Shown here one piece after another: positions 7,568 to 15,293 of a stretch of DNA of 15,509 bases. The notes beneath the pieces were generated by a model. That model worked only from the letters and a program-made list of their open reading frames with translations, was not told where the DNA came from and did not search any database. Source of the stretch: Erysipelotrichaceae bacterium (GTDB lineage Bacteria > Bacillota_I > Bacilli_A > Erysipelotrichales > Erysipelotrichaceae); NCBI GenBank assembly GCA_017620435.1, contig JAFZQL010000195.1, forward strand, positions 1-15,509, read 5' to 3'. The translations under genes and the position numbers were made by a program. Every line of letters begins with the position of its first letter. The first letter of the stretch is position 1.

Positions 7568-8643
7568 TTTTCCAGTTCCTTCAGATACTGCTCTATGACA
7601 ATATTCCTGTCGAATTCTTTTTCGACTTTCTCTCTTCCTTTTCTGCCCATTTCTTTTCGCTGTTCATAATCCAGTGAAATAAACTGCCTGATCTTATCCG
7701 TAAGGTCTTCCGGATCATTCTGTTTCACCAGAAATCCGCTTTCCTTATCGTCAAGCGTCTCTCTGCATCCCGGTCTGTCTGTCGTAATAATGGCCCTGCC
7801 GCAGGATGCGGCTTCCAGCAGCACATTCGACATGCCTTCCGCGTAATAGCTGGGATGCACGATACACTGGACCTGCTGATAGATCTGTGTCATATCGTCA
7901 ACCATTCCATGATAGACAATAATTCCCTTTTTTTCCATCTCTTTCACCCGGTCCAGATAGCCGTCCTCATCAGGACCGCAGACATGGAAAACGGTATCGG
8001 GAAAATCTCCGGCGATCTCTTCGGCAGCGGAAAGATACAGAGAAAAACCCTTCTCTTTCATCAGTCTTCCGACAAACACAAAACCGATCGGTCTGTCGGC
8101 AGGAAAGTCAAGATACTTGTACATTTCCAGATTTACACCGGAACCGGGTATAAGCTTGACATGATCGCCGACAATCCTTCTTTCCTGCATAAAACGCATA
8201 TTGGTTTCGTTCTGAAAAAAGACGTTCTGGGCTTCTCTTAATCCTGTTTTATAGAGCGTCTTCGTGATAAGCTGCAGGATGCCTCCCTTTTCCAGAGCGG
8301 ATCCAAGTCCCGTAACATTGGCTACATACGTAACTTTCTCCAGCTGACAGGCCATGCCGCCGTAGACGTTCGGTTTGATCGTGTAGGTAAATACGATATC
8401 CGGAGAGACTCTTCTTAGGATGTTTCTGTATTCCATCAGCAGTTTCAGGTCCTTGATCGGGTTCGTTCCTTTACGATTGAAATCGGTCTGAATAAAAACA
8501 CATCCCATTTCCTGCATGTTTCTGACATAAGATCCTTCCGGAAGCGCAATAAAGACTTCGTTGCTTTCCAACAACGTTTCCAGCAGTTCCTTCCGGAACT
8601 TGTATAGACCTACATCGCTGTTTGTCAGAATAAGAACTCTCAT
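7552..8643 (-). CDS. GT4-family glycosyltransferase (PglA/CapM-like)
   Basis: A 363-residue GT-B enzyme. It begins MRVLILTNSDVGLYKFRKEL and has VANVTGLGSALEKGG at 107-121, PGSGVNLEMY at 166-175, VGRLMKEKG at 201-209 and the E-x7-E motif in HPSYYAEGMSNVLLEAAS (Glu269 and Glu277). This pattern matches the PglA/EpsD/CapM-type enzymes that often add the second sugar to an undecaprenyl-diphosphate-linked first sugar. With a PglC-type initiator two genes upstream in the same operon, this is the best candidate for the second transfer (inference). AGAGGA lies 6 nt before the ATG. It is 2 bp from the preceding gene and overlaps the next by 16 bp. Confidence 0.9.
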   Translation of the reverse strand: MRVLILTNSDVGLYKFRKELLETLLESNEVFIALPEGSYVRNMQEMGCVFIQTDFNRKGTNPIKDLKLLMEYRNILRRVSPDIVFTYTIKPNVYGGMACQLEKVTYVANVTGLGSALEKGGILQLITKTLYKTGLREAQNVFFQNETNMRFMQERRIVGDHVKLIPGSGVNLEMYKYLDFPADRPIGFVFVGRLMKEKGFSLYLSAAEEIAGDFPDTVFHVCGPDEDGYLDRVKEMEKKGIIVYHGMVDDMTQIYQQVQCIVHPSYYAEGMSNVLLEAASCGRAIITTDRPGCRETLDDKESGFLVKQNDPEDLTDKIRQFISLDYEQRKEMGRKGREKVEKEFDRNIVIEQYLKELEKCQNR

Positions 8644-8645
8644 GT

Positions 8646-9680
8646 CTATCCTCTGTATACAGGGAAGAATCCCGGATTGCCGATCTGTTTTCTCTCAGAA
8701 ACAAGACGGTCGTAGACTTCTTTCAGATAGATCTTCTTGCCGATATAGAACTGATAGGAATGCTTGTCATCGAAGCCTCTCTTAAACTGATAAAGATAGT
8801 CTTCGTGAGAACCGACGCCTCCTCCCAAAAGGAAGGATCTGTATCCGTTGCGGCATCCCCATTCAGCCGTTTTATAGATCAGCAGATTCGTTTCATAGAT
8901 GTTGCCCGAGGTTTTTGTCGATCCTGCCAGATGGTAACTCATCCGTTCATTCTCCAGAAATACGATACAGGAAGAAAGGATCTTTCCGTCAAGCTGCGCA
9001 AAAAAGATCCGGATATGATCCTGCAGGCCGTCAAACAGACAGTCATAATAGTCTCTGTTAAAGAAATAATACGCTTCCGCATTGTCTCTGCGCATTGTCT
9101 CTTCATAGATCATTATAAACTCATCCAGTTTTTCTCTGTGGCAGCAGTCTACCGTTACACCGGTCTTGGCCGCTTTTCTTACCTTGTTTCTGTTTCTGGA
9201 TGACATATTCATCATCATCGTATCTTCATCTGTCAGATCCATCGCAATGACCTGACCCAAGGGAATGACTTCATAGCTGTCGTGTGCCGAAAAATGGTTT
9301 TCGATCAGAGGATGGAAACGGACAAATTCGGAAACAATGCCGTTTTCCTTGCACCAGTCTTCGTACTCGGCAAACAGTTCTTCTTTCTTTTCCCCTTCGA
9401 TGATCCATCCGCCATAACCGTACGGCGTCGTAAAATCATAATACCTGCCTTCTTCCAGGATGCCTTTAAAGTGTTCACAGGATGCGATATCTCTTTTTAA
9501 AACGACATTGATCCCTCTACAGTCTTTCCCTTCGTAATAAAAAAGAAGAGCTTCTCCATCCCCGTTGATTTCCAGGCTCCGTAAATAAGCACTAAGATAG
9601 TAAACATCATGATCCTTGAAAGATCTGACGATCGTATCCCATTGATCGTCTTTTAACGTATATACTTTTAAATCACCCAT
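8646..9680 (-). CDS. FemAB/GNAT-like acyltransferase (Acetyltransf_6 type)
   Basis: A 344-residue protein of the FemAB-like double-GNAT group. Features are YDFTTPYGYGGW at 81-92, the helix NRNKVRKAAKTGV at 163-175 (the R-x-K-x-R-K-A pattern of FemX-like proteins), YHLAGST near 249-255 and LGGGVGSHEDYLYQFKRGF at 285-303. True Fem proteins add amino acids from aminoacyl-tRNA to peptidoglycan precursors; relatives in polysaccharide clusters are thought to acylate amino sugars. The frame is open to 9773, but the ATG at 9680 has AGAAGGA 6 nt upstream and overlaps the pglC stop by only 8 bp. It could N-acylate the 4-amino sugar or another residue of the repeat unit. The acyl donor (acyl-CoA or aminoacyl-tRNA) is not evident. 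Confidence 0.8.
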   Translation of the reverse strand: MGDLKVYTLKDDQWDTIVRSFKDHDVYYLSAYLRSLEINGDGEALLFYYEGKDCRGINVVLKRDIASCEHFKGILEEGRYYDFTTPYGYGGWIIEGEKKEELFAEYEDWCKENGIVSEFVRFHPLIENHFSAHDSYEVIPLGQVIAMDLTDEDTMMMNMSSRNRNKVRKAAKTGVTVDCCHREKLDEFIMIYEETMRRDNAEAYYFFNRDYYDCLFDGLQDHIRIFFAQLDGKILSSCIVFLENERMSYHLAGSTKTSGNIYETNLLIYKTAEWGCRNGYRSFLLGGGVGSHEDYLYQFKRGFDDKHSYQFYIGKKIYLKEVYDRLVSERKQIGNPGFFPVYRG

Positions 9681-10293
9681 TTTTATTCCTTCTTGCTTCA
9701 TCCAGATCACATACCGTAAAACTGCCGATCGTCGCGACATCTTCCCGTTTAAACACCTTAAACACCGTGGCAATCAGAATGCGCAGGTCGTTTCGGAAGG
9801 AAAGAGTCCTGACATACTCGACATCCAAAGCCAGCCGCGGATCCCAGTCCAGATTGTTCCTGCCGTTGATTTGAGCCAGACCGGTCAGTCCGGGTCTGAC
9901 ACTGTGTCTTAATCTTTCTTCTTCGGTATAATACGGCAGATACTTGATCAGCAGAGGTCTTGGACCGACGATTGCCATGTCCCCTTTCAGTATGTTCAGC
10001 AGTTCAGGCAGTTCATCCAGAGATGTCTTGCGGATGAATTCTCCATAGTCGGTGATCCTTTCTTCATCAGGAAGCAGATTTCCGTCTTTGTTTTTGCGGT
10101 TGGACATGGAACGGAATTTGATCAGCCGGAAAATCTTTTCGTCTTTTCCCGGTCTTTCCTGGGTAAAGAAAGGATTTCCTCTCATTTCTATCGCTCCTGC
10201 AATAATCAGGATAAGAAAAACAGGCGACAGAAAAACCAGGGCCGTCAGGGAAAGAATAAAATCAAACACTCTCTTGAAACAGTTTTTGTACAT
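9673..10293 (-). CDS. pglC: PglC-type monotopic phosphoglycosyl transferase
   Basis: A 206-residue Bac_transf protein that transfers phospho-sugar from a UDP-sugar to undecaprenyl phosphate, the first step of repeat-unit assembly. The N-terminus KRVFDFILSLTALVFLSPVFL contains the re-entrant membrane helix with its Ser23-Pro24 kink. FFTQERPG, IKFRSM, the catalytic Asp-Glu pair in SLDELPELLN (Asp93, Glu94), GDMAIVGPRPLL at 104-115 and RPGLTGLAQINGRN at 133-146 follow in order. It is the small form, without the four-helix domain of WbaP/CpsE. The start is one base after the pglE stop with no clear ribosome binding site, so translation probably depends on re-initiation. With pglF and pglE next to it, the likely donor is a UDP-2,4-diamino-trideoxy sugar derivative. 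Confidence 0.93.
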   Translation of the reverse strand: MYKNCFKRVFDFILSLTALVFLSPVFLILIIAGAIEMRGNPFFTQERPGKDEKIFRLIKFRSMSNRKNKDGNLLPDEERITDYGEFIRKTSLDELPELLNILKGDMAIVGPRPLLIKYLPYYTEEERLRHSVRPGLTGLAQINGRNNLDWDPRLALDVEYVRTLSFRNDLRILIATVFKVFKREDVATIGSFTVCDLDEARRNKNG

Positions 10294-10294
10294 A

Positions 10295-11557
10295 CTAAAT
10301 AAAACAGCTCTTAACGATTTCGATGATCTGATCCTGCTGATCAGGAGTCATCTTATTGTCGGAAGGAAGGCAGAGACCTCTGTGGAAGATATCCATTCCG
10401 ACATCCAGGATACCGTCCTGATTACGTCCATCTCCATTGACGGTGATGAATCTGTTTTTTCTGTAGATCGGCTGGGCATGCATCGGCTTCCAGATCGGTC
10501 TTCCTTCGGCGTTGTATTCCGCCAGCGTTTCCAGGATCTGCGTCGGACAGGATTTTCCCGGTTCCGGATCGTAGATCGCCTTATAGTCGTCTCTGATCTG
10601 TCTGCACATGGCTTCTTCGTTGATGATCAGACAGCTTAGCCAGAAATTCGGTTCGGAGTTCACAGGATCAAAAGGATTCATATGCACAGGAAGATCCTTG
10701 AATCCGTCACAATATCTTTCATAGATCGCCTTCTTCTGGGAGAGATGTTCATTCAGATAAGGGATCTGTCCGCGGACAACACCGGCAATGACATTGGACA
10801 TGCGGTAGTTGTAGCCCAATTCTACATGCTGATACCAAGGCGCGTTTTCTCTGGACTGCGTGCTCCATTTACGTACCTTATCTGCATCTTCCTTGGAATT
10901 ACTTAAAAACATTCCTCCGGTAGAACCGGTAATGATCTTGTTTCCGTTGAAAGAAATACAGTTATAGTCACCCAGAGAACCTGTTTCTCTCCATTCTCCG
11001 TCCAGTTTATATCTTGCGCCAAGGCTTTCAGCCGCATCTTCGATGATCAGGATCTGATGTTCATCGCAGATCTTTCTGATCTGGGCGACCTTGCCCGGCG
11101 TCCCGTAAAGATGGACCATTACCAGCAGATGGACATCCGGATACATTTCTACCGCTTTCTGTAAAGCTTCAGGATCCAGATTCCAGGTATCATACTCTGT
11201 ATCGATAAAAATCGCTTCGCCATCCTCATAGGCGACCGGATTGACGGAAGCATCAAAAGTCATGTCTGTCGCAAATACCTTATGGCCAAACAGCGTACCT
11301 TTGCCCGGTTCAGGTCTTCCGTACAGTTTTTCTCCTGCAAGTTTGGTAGCCAGATGCAGAGCGGCCGTACCGCAGCCTAAAGCCACTGCATATTTCACGC
11401 CGATCAGTTCTGCGAACTGTCTTTCTATCTCATCGATATTCTTGCCGACGGTAGACATCCAGTTGGTTTCGTAGGCTTCCATCATATACTTTGCCTCATC
11501 GCCGTGCATCGTCGGAGAGGAAAGATATATCTTTTTATCAAACGCTTTGATCTTCAT
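10295..11557 (-). CDS. pglE: PglE-type UDP-4-keto-sugar aminotransferase
   Basis: A 420-residue DegT/DnrJ/EryC1 aminotransferase. It would convert UDP-4-keto-6-deoxy-GlcNAc to the 4-amino sugar using PLP and probably glutamate. Substrate/PLP motifs are TNWMSTVGKNIDEIE at 31-45, GCGTAALHLA at 61-70, EDAAESLGA at 173-181 (Asp174 contacts the pyridine nitrogen) and SFNGNKIITGS at 202-212 with the PLP lysine Lys207. The FNGNK wording is the one found in PglE and close relatives, and the dehydratase gene is immediately upstream. The ATG at 11557 is chosen because GAGGT sits 6 nt before it; the in-frame ATG at 11563 would form an ATGA overlap with the pglF stop but has only 1 nt of spacing. It is longer than many DegT enzymes (about 380). 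Confidence 0.92.
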   Translation of the reverse strand: MKIKAFDKKIYLSSPTMHGDEAKYMMEAYETNWMSTVGKNIDEIERQFAELIGVKYAVALGCGTAALHLATKLAGEKLYGRPEPGKGTLFGHKVFATDMTFDASVNPVAYEDGEAIFIDTEYDTWNLDPEALQKAVEMYPDVHLLVMVHLYGTPGKVAQIRKICDEHQILIIEDAAESLGARYKLDGEWRETGSLGDYNCISFNGNKIITGSTGGMFLSNSKEDADKVRKWSTQSRENAPWYQHVELGYNYRMSNVIAGVVRGQIPYLNEHLSQKKAIYERYCDGFKDLPVHMNPFDPVNSEPNFWLSCLIINEEAMCRQIRDDYKAIYDPEPGKSCPTQILETLAEYNAEGRPIWKPMHAQPIYRKNRFITVNGDGRNQDGILDVGMDIFHRGLCLPSDNKMTPDQQDQIIEIVKSCFI

Positions 11558-11559
11558 GG

Positions 11560-13491
11560 TCATACCTCGTTTCTTTTGTATGTTTCAACGATCTGTTCTA
11601 CCATTTCGCCGATATTCTCATCATTATCCATAGATCTGATATACAGCTGCTTCAGCTGTTCCAGGAACCTGTCTTCATCGATATCCAGAGGGGCTCCCAC
11701 ATAGATCAGATCATTTTCCGTCTTTCTGTTTCCTTCCGCATCCATCAGTTTCTCTTCATAAAGCTTCTCTCCCGGTCTTAATCCGGTATATTCGATCTTT
11801 ATGTCTTCGTCAGGCTTGAATCCGGAAAGCTTGATCAGATTTCTGGCCAGCGTATCGATCTTCACCGGTTCACCCATATCCAGTACGAAAATCTCTCCGC
11901 CTTTGGCATACACGCCGGCCTGCAGCACCAGCGATACTGCTTCCGGAATCGTCATGAAATACCGGATAATGTCCGGATGGGTAACGGTAACCGGTCCTCC
12001 GGCTTCGATCTGTTTCTTGAACAGAGGAATAACCGATCCGTTGGAACCCAGCACATTGCCGAAACGGACCGCTACGAATTCCGTTTCATTCTTCAAATCC
12101 TTTGCGCTGACTTCAGAGAAACAGTCCTCTACGACCGCAAGCTTGGCCGTAGAATGATTTCTGGAAAGCTTATCGAACATCTGTATCACCATCTCGCACA
12201 TCCGCTTACTGGCACCCATGATATTCGTAGGATTGACCGCCTTGTCCGTACTGATCAGAACAAAGCGCTTTGTTCCGTATTTTACTGCCGCATATGCCGT
12301 CTTAAAAGTTCCGATCGTATTGTTTTTGATCGCTTCGCATGGAGAATCTTCCATCAATGGAACATGCTTATGAGCGGCCGCGTGATAGACGATATCCGGA
12401 CGGTATTTTCTGAATACCTGATCGATACGTTTGGAATCTCTGACCGAACCGATCAGTACTACCAGATCCAGTTCCGGACGGCTTCTTTTCAGTTCCTGCT
12501 GAATATCGTAGGCATTGTTCTCGTAAATATCAAAAATGATCAGCTGTCTTGGCCTGTGCGAAGCGATCTGACGGCACAGTTCCGAACCGATCGAACCTCC
12601 GCCTCCCGTAACCAGTACTGTTTTATCGTTCAGATGTTTAAAGATCTCGTTGTTGTTGACTTTGATCGTATCTCTTCCCAGCAGGTCCTCTATAGCTACC
12701 TTCTTCATCAGATTGACGGAAACATCGCCGTTGGCGATCTGATACAGACCCGGAAGGACCTTAATCTCACAATCCGTTTCTCTGCAGATATTCAGAATAT
12801 CTCTTTTCTGGCTGTTGGAAGAAGACGGGATCGCATAGTAGATCTGATCGACAGCGTACTTGCTGACATTTGCCAGAATATCGTCTCTGCCTCCTACGAC
12901 AGGGATTCCTTCGATATATCTTCCATGTTTGTTGGTGTTGTCGTCGATGATGCAGACCACCTTAGAACTGGTCTTATCGCTCTTGTTGATTTCTCTTAAC
13001 AGCTGCAGACCGGCATCTCCCGCCCCTATCAGCATGACCCGTTTGGAATTATCCGGCTTACGGTTCTTGATCAGAAGAATAAACCGATAAGAAAACCTGA
13101 TCGCGATCGCAAAGATCATCTGCAGCAGATAGCCGATGACGATATAGGAATTAGGCATCCTGAAGATAAACAGACGCAGATAGACGAAATGGAATGCGGC
13201 GCAGAAGGTGACCGCAGTCAGGACGCGGATCAGTTCGGTATAGCTGGCAAAACGCCAGATGCTTCGGTACAGTTTCAGCAGCCAGTATACGCACAGGCAG
13301 AACAGTACATACAGAAGGATGGTTTCGTAATAGATGCTGATATAGCTCGGTTTGATTTCATTGAAATGAAAATCGAAACGGATGAAAAGAGCCAGAAAAT
13401 ACGAAACAGCTGTTGTGACGGCATCATAAAACATCATCAGTACAGCTACGATTTTCCAGTGTTGAATATTTAAGCTATGAGATGAACTCAT
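11560..13491 (-). CDS. pglF: PglF-type membrane NDP-sugar 4,6-dehydratase
   Basis: A 643-residue protein of the PglF/CapD/WbpM family, which converts UDP-GlcNAc to the 4-keto-6-deoxy sugar. Four hydrophobic helices lie in residues 13-140. A first Rossmann domain follows (LIGAGDAGLQL, 154-164). The catalytic SDR domain has TGGGGSIGSEL at 295-305, AAAHKHVPLME at 371-381, STDKAVNP at 414-421 and MGASKR at 425-430, where Met replaces the usual SDR Tyr as expected for these dehydratases. Relative to the usual spacing between MCEMVIQMF and EFVAVRFGNVLGS there is an extra stretch of about 25 residues (roughly 443-469). An in-frame TAA four codons upstream fixes the start. That ATG has no Shine-Dalgarno and lies in an inverted repeat. 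It sits 43 bp after the formyltransferase and 2 bp before pglE. Confidence 0.93.
   Translation of the reverse strand: MSSSHSLNIQHWKIVAVLMMFYDAVTTAVSYFLALFIRFDFHFNEIKPSYISIYYETILLYVLFCLCVYWLLKLYRSIWRFASYTELIRVLTAVTFCAAFHFVYLRLFIFRMPNSYIVIGYLLQMIFAIAIRFSYRFILLIKNRKPDNSKRVMLIGAGDAGLQLLREINKSDKTSSKVVCIIDDNTNKHGRYIEGIPVVGGRDDILANVSKYAVDQIYYAIPSSSNSQKRDILNICRETDCEIKVLPGLYQIANGDVSVNLMKKVAIEDLLGRDTIKVNNNEIFKHLNDKTVLVTGGGGSIGSELCRQIASHRPRQLIIFDIYENNAYDIQQELKRSRPELDLVVLIGSVRDSKRIDQVFRKYRPDIVYHAAAHKHVPLMEDSPCEAIKNNTIGTFKTAYAAVKYGTKRFVLISTDKAVNPTNIMGASKRMCEMVIQMFDKLSRNHSTAKLAVVEDCFSEVSAKDLKNETEFVAVRFGNVLGSNGSVIPLFKKQIEAGGPVTVTHPDIIRYFMTIPEAVSLVLQAGVYAKGGEIFVLDMGEPVKIDTLARNLIKLSGFKPDEDIKIEYTGLRPGEKLYEEKLMDAEGNRKTENDLIYVGAPLDIDEDRFLEQLKQLYIRSMDNDENIGEMVEQIVETYKRNEV
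11564..11568 (-). promoter_or_regulatory. Ribosome binding site favouring the second pglE ATG
   Basis: The minus strand reads GAGGT, 6 nt before the ATG at 11557 but only 1 nt before the ATG at 11563. This spacing favours the inner start. Confidence 0.6.
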
Positions 13492-13496
13492 AGCTT
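13472..13496. repeat. Perfect 10-bp inverted repeat containing the pglF start codon
   Basis: AAGCTATGAG (13472-13481) and CTCATAGCTT (13487-13496) are exact inverse complements separated by ATGAA. On the pglF transcript the initiating AUG is inside the first arm. It could sequester the start in read-through RNA, or act as a DNA operator at the start of transcription. It is coding for residues 1-7 of PglF, so chance constrained by coding is possible but unlikely for ten paired bases. Confidence 0.75.
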
Positions 13497-13497
13497 T

Positions 13498-13526
13498 ATT
13501 TTAGCATTAATCCTTATAAATGTCTC
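13498..13526 (-). promoter_or_regulatory. Predicted internal promoter before pglF
   Basis: On the minus strand GAGACA (13526-13521, 4 of 6 to -35), a 17-nt spacer ending in TGC, and TAAAAT (13503-13498, 5 of 6 to -10) form an extended -10 promoter. Exactly 6 nt separate TAAAAT from the pglF ATG, so the transcript would be leaderless. The layout copies that of the GT2 gene. Confidence 0.45.
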
Positions 13527-13534
13527 ATCGATTT

Positions 13535-14392
13535 CTAAAGCAGAAAATCGCCTGTCTGAAGAGCTTCGGAGCTGTCCAGACGCCACAGCAGGAAGCCTTC
13601 TCCATAAACGGTTACGACATTGTTTTTATAGGTAAAAAGGATCTCATAGTCCTGTTTTCCTTCTCTATCCGGATATCGGGAATCGAAACGGATCAGATCC
13701 CTGACTTCGTATTCTCTTTCATGACAGATGATCCTGGCATACTGTCCGTCGACCTGAAACGCTCTTACTTTTCTGAATATCGTATCGATATCATCTTCTT
13801 TACGGATCAGCGTGTCCGCTTCTTTCCGCGAATAGTAGATATACTCTCCTGCTCCATCATTAAGCTCTTCGGCAGGTATGAAATCCCTCTGATAGGCTTT
13901 AACGAAAGCATCGGCTTCAGCCATAAAAGTCAGCTGATACAGCAGATCCGCAGGCAGATCCGGTTTATCCGTTACCAGGGTCCGGGCAATGATCTTCCCG
14001 GTATCGATGCCGTCATCCATCACGTGACAGGTCGCGCCCTGTGCCCTGTTAAAAAGAATAGAACCGTTGACGGGACTCATTCCTTTCAGATCCGGCAGAA
14101 GAGAAGGATGCAGATTAATGAAGAGCTGTTTTTCTTTCTTTATCTTTGAAACAGGGAGGATATACGGACATCCGTTTGAAACCAGGATATCGAAATCCGT
14201 TTCTTCGATCAGATCCAGCAGCTGTTTCTTGTTTTCGATAGAAACGTACGGGATGTTTCTTTTTTCCAGTTCTTTCGCCAGAAACGAATCCTTTACCGCC
14301 GCAAAGCGGACGATGTCCAGTCCCATTTCCAGCATCTTTTCGGCACAGAAAAAACGTGCTCCGACAAAGAAGTATTTTCTCTTATCATTCAT
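13535..14392 (-). CDS. Formyltransferase, probably acting on a sugar amine
   Basis: A 285-residue member of the methionyl-tRNA/GART formyltransferase fold using N10-formyl-tetrahydrofolate. The catalytic Asn-His-Asp triad is visible: INLHPSLLPDLKG (Asn93, His95) and DDGIDTGKII (Asp130), with spacing like that of Fmt (Asn106, His108, Asp144). Residues 206-240 (TIFRKVRAFQVDGQYARI and onward) resemble the small C-terminal domain of sugar N-formyltransferases such as VioF and ArnA. The neighbours pglF and pglE make a UDP-4-amino sugar, so the expected product is a 4-formamido sugar nucleotide. The frame opens at 14449, but the ATG at 14392 has GGGGA 7 nt upstream and overlaps the previous gene by only 8 bp. 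A housekeeping Fmt is unlikely, because the tRNA-type context and longer length are lacking. Confidence 0.85.
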   Translation of the reverse strand: MNDKRKYFFVGARFFCAEKMLEMGLDIVRFAAVKDSFLAKELEKRNIPYVSIENKKQLLDLIEETDFDILVSNGCPYILPVSKIKKEKQLFINLHPSLLPDLKGMSPVNGSILFNRAQGATCHVMDDGIDTGKIIARTLVTDKPDLPADLLYQLTFMAEADAFVKAYQRDFIPAEELNDGAGEYIYYSRKEADTLIRKEDDIDTIFRKVRAFQVDGQYARIICHEREYEVRDLIRFDSRYPDREGKQDYEILFTYKNNVVTVYGEGFLLWRLDSSEALQTGDFLL

Positions 14393-15287
14393 TTTCAGAT
14401 CCCCGTTTTTCATCAAAATTATTAAACCATTTATCCAGCGAGAAGTCATCCATCAGATGATCCGAAGCGTGATCGTATGGAGAGCGGACGAATTCAGCCA
14501 GGCGCTTTTCATCGTCTTCTCCGATGATGAACACGTTGTTTCTATTATAGACTTCCGTATCCTTGATCAGCCTGTTGCTGGTAATCAGCTTGATCCCGTA
14601 GAACAGACTTTCCAGTACTCTAAGGGTAAACCCCACCTGATCGCCTTTATTGATCTCCAGGACTGCTCTGCTTCTTCCTAGCGCATTCCTGACTTCCCGG
14701 TACGGCAGAAGCCTGTCGCCTTCGGATATCACATGGAACTCGCTCTTAAGCCCGCAGCGATCACATATCTGAGCGAAAGAAGCGATCTCCGCTTTTCTAT
14801 CTTTCTCTCTTCCGATGAAATAAACGTCGATGTCTTTTTCCAGCTCTGTCTGATCTTCCGGACAGGAATAATACTGGATATTCCTTTTAAACCCGTACTT
14901 TCTGCAGTCGTTCTCATCAAACGACCAGTATTCGATCCTACCGCCGGAATATTCGACAGGAGCATTTTTTTCATCGACGGTATTCCAGTACCAGCCGATG
15001 ATCCTTAGTTTCGGATTCCTGATAGAGACGATATCCAGAACGTTCCTGGTCAGATAATTCATGTTTACGATGAGGGTATCATACGCATCCAGATGATCGT
15101 ACCAGTCGTTGAACCATATCCGCAGCATCGGCAGACGATACCTGACCCAGATCCGACGTAATGCCCGTAAAGGCCTGTTTACAGGCCTAAAAAACAATGC
15201 ATAATGATAGGCTTTCTGTCTGTATTCATCAGAAAGCAGCGATGTCGGATCTTCTTCGATCAGGATCAGTGTTTTTTCTTTATTCAT
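14385..15287 (-). CDS. Putative GT-B-like glycosyltransferase of capsule clusters
   Basis: A 300-residue soluble protein. The C-terminal part resembles the donor-binding half of CgeB/GT-B-like proteins found in polysaccharide loci: DVYFIGREKDR at 154-164, AVLEINKGDQVGFTLRVLES at 208-227, then YGIKLITSNR at 230-239 and VYNRNNVFII at 246-255. The N-terminal 150 residues show WYWNTV at 99-104 and look Rossmann-like but lack a motif I can name. The function is probably transfer of a sugar to the growing unit, though the usual E-x7-E pair is not clear. The ATG at 15287 follows AAGGAT by about 10 nt and lies 6 bp after the surface-protein stop. It overlaps the formyltransferase by 8 bp. Confidence 0.65.
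   Translation of the reverse strand: MNKEKTLILIEEDPTSLLSDEYRQKAYHYALFFRPVNRPLRALRRIWVRYRLPMLRIWFNDWYDHLDAYDTLIVNMNYLTRNVLDIVSIRNPKLRIIGWYWNTVDEKNAPVEYSGGRIEYWSFDENDCRKYGFKRNIQYYSCPEDQTELEKDIDVYFIGREKDRKAEIASFAQICDRCGLKSEFHVISEGDRLLPYREVRNALGRSRAVLEINKGDQVGFTLRVLESLFYGIKLITSNRLIKDTEVYNRNNVFIIGEDDEKRLAEFVRSPYDHASDHLMDDFSLDKWFNNFDEKRGSENE
15171..15188. repeat. Short perfect palindrome within a coding region
   Basis: AGGCCTGT and ACAGGCCT are separated by TT. The arms encode most of RPVNRPL (residues 34-40) of the GT-like protein. It is GC-rich enough to form a 7-bp RNA hairpin with a 4-nt loop, but no T-run follows on the coding strand. Confidence 0.5.
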
Positions 15288-15293
15288 ATCGGA

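Noticed and set aside
11977..12999. Long plus-strand open frame (340 codons) antisense to pglF
   Set aside because: It lies wholly opposite a clear PglF coding region, shows no recognisable domain and has no convincing ribosome binding site; it is a shadow of the real gene.
13472..13503. Inverted repeat followed by TTATTTTA as a plus-strand terminator
   Set aside because: No plus-strand gene reads into it and the T-run is interrupted. Its overlap with the pglF start suggests another role.
15171..15188. AGGCCTGT/ACAGGCCT hairpin as a terminator in the GT-like gene
   Set aside because: On the coding strand only TTTACGG follows, with no T-run, and it is inside an intact gene.
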